Shown here one piece after another: positions 34,167 to 44,009 of a stretch of 64,000 nt of DNA. The notes under the pieces were generated by a model, which saw only the letters and a program-made list of their open reading frames with translations, did not search any database and was not told the origin of the DNA. The stretch spans positions 3,348,001 to 3,412,000 of the forward strand of contig JBANDB010000009.1 in assembly GCA_037576215.1 (NCBI GenBank), written 5' to 3'. The position numbers were made by a program, and so were the translations under genes. The stretch's first letter is position 1. Every line of letters begins with the position of its first letter. This DNA comes from Armillaria gallica. Taxonomy: Eukaryota > Basidiomycota > Agaricomycetes > Agaricales > Physalacriaceae.

Positions 34167-36132
34167 CTACTTCTTCCCAAAGAACGACATCATTGTCTGT
34201 TGCCCGGTTTTGCCATTACTCGGTTTTCTAGTAGGCGCGACCAGTTTCGACCCTTTCTTCGTCAGCGGTTTGGGTTTCGGGACCGGCGCGTCACTGTCCT
34301 CGTCAACTTTATTAACCTTTGATGTCTTGGGTTTAGCCTTCGCTGCCGCGGGAGGCTCTTCTTCTTCATCGACAGATTCGTAGGACGAATAGTCTTCAGT
34401 CACTGTAATATAACATGAGCCAGAATGATCATTGAACCAGCCGTTTTCGTACCCATGTAACCCTTCGCGTCTATACTTTCTCGGCTCTTTACAACCCGTT
34501 TCTTCTTCAGTCCGTTACGACCAACAGGAATAACCTTCTTTTCCTTTCTCTTTTTCTTGGGCGCTGGTGCTGTCTCGTCCGCCATATCCACGTCGTCGGA
34601 TTGTTTCGAGGGTTCTTCTCTTCTTCCTCCTCCTCCTCCTTCTTGACAGCTTGTACATCTCGTGAAGCATGAATGACTTGATCTACACATATAGCAAGAT
34701 AAGAATGAGCAACAGAGTGATTAAAAGAAACGAACCATCATCAACCTCCATCATAGCCCGAAGATCTCTTTCTGCGTCACTATCAACTTGTCTGACAGCT
34801 TTGTATACCTTCCTAGATGGCTTCCGAGTGGCTATTCTGGGCATATCATCGTCATCTTCGTCTTCTGATACAACTACACCCTTCTTCACTTTGACTTCTG
34901 ACTCTTTTTTGGGCAGAGGCTTCGAGCGAGACGAAGAAGAATCATCTTCAGAATCAGATATCAAGGCAGACGCAGATTTGCGCTTTGTACCCCTCTAAAG
35001 TCACGTAAGCTATGATATGCGGAAGAAGAGAGGGCAAGATGATTCTACCTTAGGTTGCGCTTTCTTGATCAGTGTTTCAGTTTCCTCTTTCTTCACAAAT
35101 TTCTCATCGGCCTTGGGAGCTATCAAAGGTTTCAAGGGCTGTTTGGGTTTGGCTTCCACCTTGGTTTCTTTCCGTTCTTCCTTCGCAGCTTTGGGCTTCG
35201 CTTTGCTCCAGTCTAGCATACCCGTTTTCGCAGGTTGGGCCTTCTTGTTTTGCGGTTTCGAAGTTGCCTCCGTCAACGACTCGCTGGCTTTAAGTTTAGA
35301 GGGTCCGGCAACTGGAGGAGGCGGCGCTTTTTTCGTTGCAGTAGGTCTCTTCGAACTGTCGACCTGCTGTGATAGCGATGTGAACCTTTTCAAAGCCCAG
35401 AAGAAAGGGGAATACCTGAATATCCTTGCTCATAACTTTTCCAACTATTGTCGCCAGCTCTTCCCCTTTCTCCAGATCGATTTGTCGCAGCTTTTCAGTC
35501 GGTACACAGAGGAACCCTCCGTCCTGAAAGATTCGTTAAGCGGCGAACATGACGAAGAACACATAGATCACGCACCAGAATGGGAGACGGAGACAAAGAA
35601 TAGATATGTATAGCGTCGACCTGAGAGTATCGCAATTTTGCCGCTGTTCAAGTTATGTTGATGTACGCCACAAAATACGAAAGCATATGACACGCACATT
35701 CAAGGTCGCCCTCGCCTACCACCGTGAATCCACACTCCGTGACGGGCTCTGTCTCTTCATCATCATATCCGTCGCTGTCCACGTTGTCCTGTTCCTCCAC
35801 GTCTACATCCATGTCTTCGTCGTGACGCGTCTCTTGTTTCAAAATACCCGATATAACATAGGTGGCAGCGACGTCTTGAGATCCACAGGAGCTTTTCCAT
35901 AGTACGCGGCAAGTTCACTAAGCAGATGTTCACAAAAAAGGTATGAAAGACACGGTAGTCGCGTACTTTTTGGCAACATTGACGTGCACCCGCAATTCGC
36001 GACTGAGAGACCTATATGTCACCTGCCAATGGGGCGATTAATAGAGAAAGAGGCAGAGATTACGCGACTTGCGATGTTTTTCTCGATGAGCAGCTGTTTG
36101 GTCAAAAAGTCTTCCACAGTTTTGGAGGACAT
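34167..36132 (-). CDS. POLD3: DNA polymerase delta subunit 3 (Cdc27/Pol32)
   Basis: Third subunit of replicative polymerase delta; it links the complex to PCNA. N-terminus MSSKTVEDFLTKQLLIEKNI, then VTYRSLSRELRVHVNVAKNE and NELAAYY, the conserved winged-helix start. Middle part: AIHIYSLSPSPILDGGFLCV. The rest is a long charged disordered tail (KKAPPPPVAGPSKL, SDSEDDSSSSRSKPLPKK, KGYMVTEDYSSYESVDEEEE) ending in a canonical PIP box QQTMMSFFGKK. Intron 1 (about 36023-36072) begins GCAAGT (GC-AG) and gives the family sequence KNIVTYRSLS. Two frame breaks, at about 35893-35896 (a TTTT run) and about 34613-34626 (acidic run), each need one base. Confidence 0.92.
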
Positions 36133-37394
36133 CGTTGTGAAGATCCAGGGAGAAAGAAATATTCAACGTGAATTCCACGGTCCCGCCATTCACGTGATGC
36201 ACCACAGCCTCAGCCACCGTAAAATTGAAGAAACCCGATTCGACTTCTGCTTCTGCTTCAATCGCTACCATCCCCCACACCGGACAATACTTACCTGCGA
36301 AGTATGATATGCATCATTTTACATGGTGCATTCCCTACGCAGTAACTACTTATAATCGACGGCAGAAGCTTCCAGTCCTGCGATGAGCATAAGGCTAAAG
36401 GAACACCCACCTTTTTCGCTTGGCTTCCCCCCTTAACACGAGATAACCATCCAGGAGTAGAGACTGTCCCTACTCTTCTGATGCCCTTCGACCCATAGCC
36501 TTCCTGTACGCCTACATTTACTTCTTGCTTGTTAATCCAACCACTTACTTTTCGACTAAAGCATAACGGAGAGTACGATACGCAAGTTAAAGGACACTTA
36601 GGCCAAGGATTTACGCTTCCTCCGATTCGCGTTCCAGTCACATTCCCGTGGCCTGTGACTTGGGGCTCGTAATCGTAAGGCCTCGACATCGACCCTGTAA
36701 TTTTAAAAGTTCCATTTTACGCACAATGCCGGCGTCGTTTGTGCGTCCTGCTGAATCACAGATCAGACAATTGACTCTTCGAAACGAGAACAAGGCTGCC
36801 ACCCCCTGCGACGCTACGGATAATTCCCAGGGAAGCTGTAACTACCATGCGGATACGCATTGTACTTTCGAAGCCTGGCTGTTGGTGTCACTAACGGATC
36901 TTTGGTCCGTTTTGCTTATTTCGTGCGGATACTCGCAGGATCGCTACTTGTTTTATTGTCGTCGCTCAGGTCCACTCTCGAGTTGTCAAGGTCGCTGTAT
37001 CTGTGAACATGTCCCGAGCTCATTTCATAACGCCCTGACAGAAGAATAAAGCGGCGTGTCCCTATCACACACCACGTAACTGATTCCCCTTGGGACAGAA
37101 TTCGCAACCGATTCGAATCTAATCAAATCCTTTTGTCGGCTATTGCAAGCAAACCTTGTTCTCCCAAGCGTCGTGGAGTCTTGCATCCATTCTAGGGACG
37201 CCTTGCTTCCTGAACTTTCCATATGGGATCATCTCGCATTGTTAGTCGGCCTTTGTGGGACCACAGATCTCTGTACTGCCACCACCCAGTCACCTTTAAA
37301 AGGGTCACAATGGCCTTGCGGCACCCAGAGGCAGCGCCTTTAAATCTTCATCGATCAATACTTGCACTGCGTGCCCTTTTACTTGCCTCCTCTA
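36133..37394. other. Gene-poor region upstream of POLD3
   Basis: About 1.26 kb. It contains the POLD3 promoter and, to the right, the leader of the gene at 37395. The longest frame (36291-36689, minus, 132 codons) has no family features and no coding look. I support nothing further. Confidence 0.4.
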
Positions 37395-38111
37395 ATGTCT
37401 ATTAAGCCGATCCGTACTTCCTACTCCGCGATGTCGAAGCCCATTGCCACGTCTCCCTTATCCCCTGTTAATTTTAATATGCCCACTGAGGCTGACACGA
37501 CGCCTGTACCTCTTCTCCCGCCTGGTCTTCCCCAACAGAGGCGCACCCGACCTCGGTCTGGCAGCTTCATTGGTGTCAGCCCCTTCGCCCCTCATGGTCC
37601 CAGGGCCCACCAACACCCCGCCGACCCCAACACCCAACCGCCTCCACCCAGCGCCCAAGGTGATCCTACTGGTCAATTCGGCGACCGCACCAAACAGAGA
37701 GGGCTCCTCCCACCTCTGCCCGACATGAAACACCCAGACCTAGAAACCGACTCCGACGTCAAGCACCCCGTTTATACCCACTTTTATCGTTACGACTCTA
37801 AAGCCAGGCGTCCTATCCTTGTGCAATGCCCTACCCTCCCTCCGATGGCTCCCATTGCCAGGCCAAAGGCGAAGGTTAAACTCCCCAGTATCTCCACAGT
37901 TTGCCCTTCCATCGTGAAACCGCAGGCTGTGAGACCCGCTCGGGCCCTTCCCCTTCCGCGTACTTCTTCCCCCGATCCAAATGCGTTTGCACGCTTGGTT
38001 GCCGGGATGATCCTTCATCGTCAACCGGCAGGCCGCGCCCCTCGAAGGAAACTTCGAAGCATGGGATACGTCAAAAGCGGCTTGTCCAGCGTTGTCTCCA
38101 TTACTGCGTAA
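37395..38111 (+). CDS. Hypothetical proline-rich disordered protein
   Basis: Single-exon frame of 238 residues, start MSIKPIRTSYSAMSKPIATS; an ATG 12 codons later is an alternative. Rich in Pro, Arg, Ser and Thr, with SGSFIGVSPFAPHGP, RGLLPPLPDMKHP and the C-terminal ARLVAGMILHRQPAG and YVKSGLSSVVSITA. Short C-terminal stretches of this kind (YVKSGLSxxV) recur in uncharacterised mushroom proteins, which favours a real gene. No domain or membrane segment is visible. Function unknown. It is convergent with the next gene. Confidence 0.6.
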   Translation: MSIKPIRTSYSAMSKPIATSPLSPVNFNMPTEADTTPVPLLPPGLPQQRRTRPRSGSFIGVSPFAPHGPRAHQHPADPNTQPPPPSAQGDPTGQFGDRTKQRGLLPPLPDMKHPDLETDSDVKHPVYTHFYRYDSKARRPILVQCPTLPPMAPIARPKAKVKLPSISTVCPSIVKPQAVRPARALPLPRTSSPDPNAFARLVAGMILHRQPAGRAPRRKLRSMGYVKSGLSSVVSITA

Positions 38112-38584
38112 ACATCCGTCATCCTAGGTATGTGTCCCATGTATTCCTTCTTGTGCTTCGAGCTTATTGTCTGTCTGGCAGCTGTCGCAATACCCTCGCT
38201 AGGGACTGCATTTTTTTTTGTCACGATCATCATTGCATTATTCCCCGTCTCGACACTACTTTGTTGTATTATTTTTCTCCATCTCATGACATTCAGCATA
38301 ACTCACAATACATCATATCTATCCCCATCTTATTGACTCTGTAGCAATGACGCAGTACACGTCTTGACCTATTGTACGTTAAAATAGTCAAGAGATGTCA
38401 GTCTCCACTTTTATTTTACACATGTCCGTTTATTGGCTGTCTTCCTGTGGTATCTCCTCGTGGCACAAGGTAATCAAGATCGTGAATAAAAAACATAAAT
38501 AGCGTGAACGAGAAAAGGAAACAGTGTGATAGCAACGTAACAAACCCAATACTGACATGACACAGCGTGAGCACTCCGTAAAGG
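38112..38584. other. Intergenic region between convergent hypothetical genes
   Basis: 473 bp, AT-rich, holding two 3' ends. I see no gene. Confidence 0.4.
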
Positions 38585-40577
38585 CTATTGTCCTGGCGTA
38601 AATCTCATCCTCTGCTTCCTCGCTTCCATCATAACCTGCTTCCCAACGGGCGAAAGTTCTGTCGACGATGCGGGCGACGGCACCATATCCTCTGGAGGTG
38701 CATATATCCCCGGAGTAACCGCCGCTCGGAACAACGATTTCGAGCGACTACGCACAGGTGTAAACGGAAGCTCTGCCTTCGCAGTCAGGGTTGACAGGGC
38801 CACTGTGCCATTCTCCTTCTGCCCGGCGCTCCCCGCAGGCGATACAGAAATCCGTCTGGCCTTCCTATGACGTGTGGGAAGGGGTGTGAAATGGTCCGAA
38901 GTTGAACCTTGAGAATTGGAACGATCAAGTAAAGTTGCCCTGGCGGGGCTCCGGGCCTTCTTGAAGCGAGGTCTCCCAATGGGGCGTGATGATGGTCGTT
39001 CCATGTTATTTGTAGATGGTGTTGGGGCTGTTACAATGACTGTCGTGGGATTTGTCATGATGACCTTGACTTTACGGGATTTGGCGGTAGTGGGTTGCAT
39101 GTCATCGATGTGTGACTTGGGAGTCTTGTATTGACTGGATTCGCCGTAGACAAGAGGGGGAAGAGTCGGAGTCGGAGTATATTGTGAAGGCCGATGACGT
39201 GTCGATTTTACAGGCGTTGGAGGTGGCGCAGGGGAGGCAGAACGACCTCTCTTCCCCAACGAAGAAGGGCCAAATGAGGCAGAAAGAGGTCGACTGCGAT
39301 TGGGGATATCATGGCCCGCTGAAGGGGCAGGGGGGTTGCAAGATGAGAGGGAAATAGCATCGTAAGAGCTGTCGGAAAATTGAGAACAGGACGGTCTATG
39401 GACAGAGCTCTTGCCAGATGGAGAGCTATGGGCGCTGGGGACAGCTGGGAGTGGTCGTTCTGTGCTGCCGAAAGGGGAAGAATGAGACCGCTGTCGGTCC
39501 GCAAGAAAATCGAAAACCTGGGAAGCTCTCTGTGGGGTCGATGGGTTGGAATGCTCGTATGGTTTGGGCTGCTCAATTGAGTACTCCGACGCTGAAGTGG
39601 CATCAGTGGTTACACTGAGTTCCACTTCCATAGAAGAAAAGGTAGGTTTGTCTGAGATGGCGACAGAACGGTCATGGTCTAGAGAGAGCTTAGGTCCAGC
39701 ATAGACGCGTGCGCTTGGACTCCCAAATTCTGGAGGAAGGATTGGTGTCTGTAAACTAAGGGACGATGCCGACGAGAAAGCGGAGTCTCTTTCGCTGTAT
39801 TATTCTTAGCACGATATCTTCATAGCGAAGCATATTTTTGACTTACTCTAAGAAACGTTCGGCCCATGAGATGTCCCCTTCGAAGGTCTCGGAGTCACTG
39901 CTCTTGGGAACAGGGCTTCCTAGAAGCTGACGTAGCGTAGACCCACTCCTGCGACATTGAGCACGACCTTCTCTGGGTGGAGAAGATTGCGATTGTGGAG
40001 AAGGGGGCGAGTCTGCAAAAGCGCGAGCAGGTATGCAGCCGTCTTCATCATATAATTCCAGAAGACTCGCAACAGAAGGGTCGGAGCGTAGCCGATAAAT
40101 CTGACTATCATCCGGAGGAAGGTGGTTTGAATGATTTGAGCGACCCGCGCGAGGCGTTACATGTTCCTCAGTGCTCCTGTACCCCGATGAACCTGTATGA
40201 CGTTCTCGTGGGTACACTGTTACTGAGTAGGTACCGTGTCGTGCTAGACCTGTACTTTCAAGGCTGCAAGTGGATTCCGTTGGTGTTCGAAGGACCTCGT
40301 CGATGGGATGAGCTACGGCAACGATTAGCAAGTGAATCAGAATATACAAGCATTGTAACGAACGAAGAGGCGGAAGTGATTGATAGTCCGTTTCAGTGAC
40401 GGCGGCGAAACGAGCAGAGGACGAGCGGAGGAGATGGTTGGCTGCTGCTTCACTTTCTTCCTCCGTCTGGGGTCGATACCGAAAATCCAGCTCGCCAGGG
40501 TCTTGTATATTGTCATATCTTCGAGTTTTCTTGCTTTTCTTGCCCCCAAGAGATAATATCCGCCTGAGAAAGCCCAT
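38585..40577 (-). CDS. Conserved hypothetical protein, Ser/Pro-rich
   Basis: About 620 residues over three exons. It opens MGFLRRILSLGGKKSKKTRR, a basic start seen in uncharacterised mushroom proteins, followed by EAAANHLLRSSSARFAAVTE and LPPLPHPIDEV (joined by an intron ending near 40316). The rest is disordered, with many SP/TP sites, a KEN tripeptide (SAGQKENGTV) and a basic C-terminus KQVMMEARKQRMRFTPGQ. The start at 40577 was chosen over the upstream in-frame ATG at 40727 by that match. Function unknown; many SP/TP sites suggest kinase control. Head-to-head with the DUF202 gene, 182 bp between starts. Confidence 0.72.
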
Positions 40578-40759
40578 TTCTGGAGGGATGTGTCGGGAGT
40601 AGTAAAGTCGAACCAAATTGCCAAACATGGACAAGCTGGAGGCAGCGCGTCTGAGCACGTGACCCGAATCTGGGGTTCCCCTCCTTCTCCGCATTCCGAA
40701 TTCAAGCCAAGAACCGGATAGGGTCACGGCCTCAGTAATGCTCTTACGATAATCTTACC

Positions 40760-41210
40760 ATGCACTGGACACAAGTATTCTCCCGCAACGCCATTGAAAA
40801 TTCGGGCAGCACTGCTCGAGATTTCTGTATGCTCGAGCGAAACATGCTTGCCCACATCAAGCTGGCGCTGCTGCTCTCTGTCCTCTCGTCGTCGCTTATC
40901 CTGCAAGCCCGGCTAGTCCCAACAGCAGACGAGGGTGATTATGTCCAAGAGTACGGGATGCCCCTCGCAATTATCCAGTTTGTCGCTGCACTGTTGGCCA
41001 TAGCGGCAGGGGTCTGGGAGTTCCATGTCGGTTGTCGAGATCTGATGAGGATGCGAGCGTTTTTGGTGGCACCCAAGTATGCACTGTGTTTCTTCATCTT
41101 CTATCCATGCTTATCCCCTGCCTGCAAGGCCCCATTTCGCTATCATGACCGTGGTCATGGCCATTGTGTTCACCACCTGTATAATCTTGCTCGACAAGAC
41201 CGATACTTGA
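40760..41210 (+). CDS. DUF202 (YidH-like) small membrane protein
   Basis: Two exons (40760-41076 and 41129-41210) splice to 132 residues. The N-terminal signature NSGSTARDFCMLERNMLAHI is typical of DUF202, a domain also seen in VTC polyphosphate-complex subunits. Three membrane segments follow: LALLLSVLSSSLIL, LAIIQFVAALLAIAAGVWEF and AIMTVVMAIVFTTCIILL. The C-terminus is LDKTDT. Function unknown beyond membrane location. Confidence 0.85.
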
Positions 41211-41503
41211 CCAAAAAGTGAGTCGTGGGATAGGAACAAAAAAGCCTTTATGCTCACTCTCCTCCTTGCAGAGTGGTGGTGGCTCGGTGTAAATAGCTGT
41301 ACTCATCAGTGTATTGAGACCCTTAGAGTATACATTTTGTTTTGAAATGTGATCAGCATTGAGGATAGGCCGATATCGGTCCGATAGCACCGATATGGTA
41401 ATCGTACAATGTGTCGATATTTTTTAACCTACACCATCACTCCCCTTCTTTGCTCTTTCCTTTTCTCCCCCATCTCTCCTTCTAACGACATCTCTACGCT
41501 CTC

Positions 41504-43682
41504 ATGAAAATCAGCCAAAAAATACAGCAATCCACCAAGGAGGACAAGGTCTGGTGGTCCTTTGAATACTTTCCTCCACGGACAGCCCAGGTATGCCTGC
41601 TTTTATCTTTGCATCCATCGGGGGAAGGTTTATGTTACTTGCAGGGCCTTCAAAATCTGCTGGATCGTATAGAACGTATGAGGGCATTGGGTCCCGAGTT
41701 CATCGACATCACCTGGTGAGTAATGTGCTGCAACCGCCTGAATCTGACTAAATCACTGTGTAGGAATGCCGGCGGTCGGACCTCTGACCTTACCGCTGAA
41801 ATGGTCAAGACATGTCAAGGGATAATTGGAATCGAAACCTGTATGCATCTTACCTGCACGAACATGCCCAAAGAGAAAGTCGACATCGCACTACGAGTAC
41901 GTTTCTATCACCCTTTATTATGTGTACTGGAGTCATATATGGTATCAGGAAGCAAAGAAATCCGGATGTCGTAATGTCCTTGCCCTTCGTGGGGACCCTC
42001 CGATGGGTAAGGAAGACTGGGAAGCCGTAGAGGGCGGTTTTGTTCATGGGATCGACCTTGTTGCCCATATACGGCGCGAATATGGAGATTATTTCGACGT
42101 GGCCGTTGCCGGATTCCCACAGCACCAACTGCTTCCGCCTGAGGAACGCGACCAGGAGTTGAAGTATTTGAAGGAGAAGGTCGATGCTGGCGTCAGCTTT
42201 ATCTTCACCCAGATGTTCTACGATGTGGAGGTCTTCGTTGAATGGGTCAAAGCGGTCCGAGCAGCCGGTATCACCATTCCAATTGTTCCTGGTATTGCGC
42301 CTATACAGACGTGGAACGGATTCCAAAGAGCGACCAGTTTGGCAAAGACCATCATTCCTCAGTCTTTCTTGGAGGCATTGGAGCCTTATAAGAACAACGA
42401 TGAGAAGGTCAGGGAGATTGGAACCAAATTGGTGGCAGACATGTGTCGTCGAATCCTCAAGGAGGATATTGGTATCCGCGGCCTTCATTTCTACACCATG
42501 AACCTGGAGAAAGGGACGAAGATGCTTTTAGAAGAGTTGAATCTTGTCCCGAGGGTCGAGACTATTAAGCCTCTGCCTTGGAGACAGGCAAGTATCTTCT
42601 GTGAATGTAGTATGATCAGTTTATTTAGTACTCTTTTAGTGTCTCACACCCAGTCGTCGCAAGGAAACGATCCGCCCCATCTTCTGGGCGAACCGGACAA
42701 AATCCTACATCTCTCGCACAGAAAACTGGGACGAGTACCCGAACGGTCGTTTCGGTGATTCTCGCAGTCCCGCATACGGTGAGCTTGATGGTTATGGTGT
42801 CTGGATTAAGCAAACCGTAAGGGTTATTCGTACACTCTATTCTCTCACACCTGCTGAATATTAATACAGAAAGAGGATGCCATCAAGCTGTGGGGCGAAC
42901 CGAAATCGCTAGAAGATGTGACGACCCTTTTCGCCAGATTTTGCAAGGGAACGTTATCCGCGCTGCCATGGTCTGATCAAGCACCGGCAATCGAGACATC
43001 CGTCATCGCGAATCAGCTAGCACAGATGAATGAACTAGGATTTTTTACCATCAACTCACAGCCGGCTGTCGATGGCGTAAGAAGCGACAACAAAGTATTC
43101 GGGTGGGGCCCAAGCAATGGATACGTCTATCAGAAGGTCAGTCCGTTTTCACCTCGCTTGCGATCCCAGCGGGAATGATATCCGCCCATCAGGCTTACCT
43201 CGAATTCTTCGTTCAACCCGCCCTGCTTTCACTCCTACTCTCGCATATTGAACGGGATAGCAATATTACCTACTACGTTATCAATAAGCGCGGCGATTTG
43301 CGAACTAACACCCATTCTGATGGGCCTAATGCCGTGACGTGGGGAGTGTTTCCTGGGAAGGAGATTGTACAGCCTACGATCGTGGAAGCTGTCAGTTTCA
43401 TGGCGTGGAAGGTGAGTTTTGCTATTGTGTAGACCCAATGGGTTCCTGATTGATATCACTCGCTCTTAGGATGAGGCATTCGAACTTGGTCAGCAATGGG
43501 CCAAGGTCTATGATGCCGACTCTCCTTCACGAAAGGTAATATCCGATCTCATGGACACCTGCTTCTTGGTCAACGTCGTACACAATGATTTCCACGATCC
43601 GGACGCAATTTTCAAGCCCTTCTTCCGCGCGGGTGCTGAGTATAAAGCATCTCTTCTTAACGGAAACGGTAACGCCAATTAG
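41504..43682 (+). CDS. MTHFR: Methylenetetrahydrofolate reductase (MET12/MET13 type)
   Basis: Reduces 5,10-methylene-THF to 5-methyl-THF for methionine synthesis. About 630 residues. N-terminal TIM barrel: [14 protein letters not shown] (catalytic Glu region), [91 protein letters not shown] and [16 protein letters not shown]-terminal eukaryotic regulatory domain: [60 protein letters not shown] and [16 protein letters not shown] [20 protein letters not shown]. The intron at about 42588-42639 begins GCAAGT (GC-AG). No frame breaks. Which yeast paralogue it matches is not decided. Confidence 0.96.
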
Positions 43683-44009
43683 AGGCCGCTTGCAAGATTA
43701 TCTCCCACTGTACAATTTGCTGTATCTTTCATTCTTCTATCCACTCGTTATTGGCTTTTAACTGTATCATTACTCGGGTTCAACCCCCGGTGTTTTTTTA
43801 CGTCTTACTTCCTGCATACCACATTATCACCAAGCATTTCAACATCATACTTACGCACATCATTGTACTTTGCTTCAACTGCATACATACTGCATCCAAC
43901 TGCATCAAACATCTGCTCAGGATATATTCTACATGTACTCCATTCAAATACAGATACTTAAAATAAAACTCAAGACAGCCCGGATATCTCCTACTACAGT
44001 ACAGCCTTA
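43683..44009. other. Intergenic region between convergent MTHFR and ELMO genes
   Basis: 327 bp, AT-rich 3' untranslated DNA. I see no gene. Confidence 0.4.

Noticed and set aside
36291..36689. 132-codon frame on the minus strand upstream of POLD3
   Set aside because: No domain, no codon pattern like the neighbours, and no splice continuation; it lies in a promoter-type region.
36133..37394. Possible transposon remnant in the gene-poor stretch
   Set aside because: No terminal inverted repeats, long terminal repeats, or transposase/reverse-transcriptase motifs could be found by eye.
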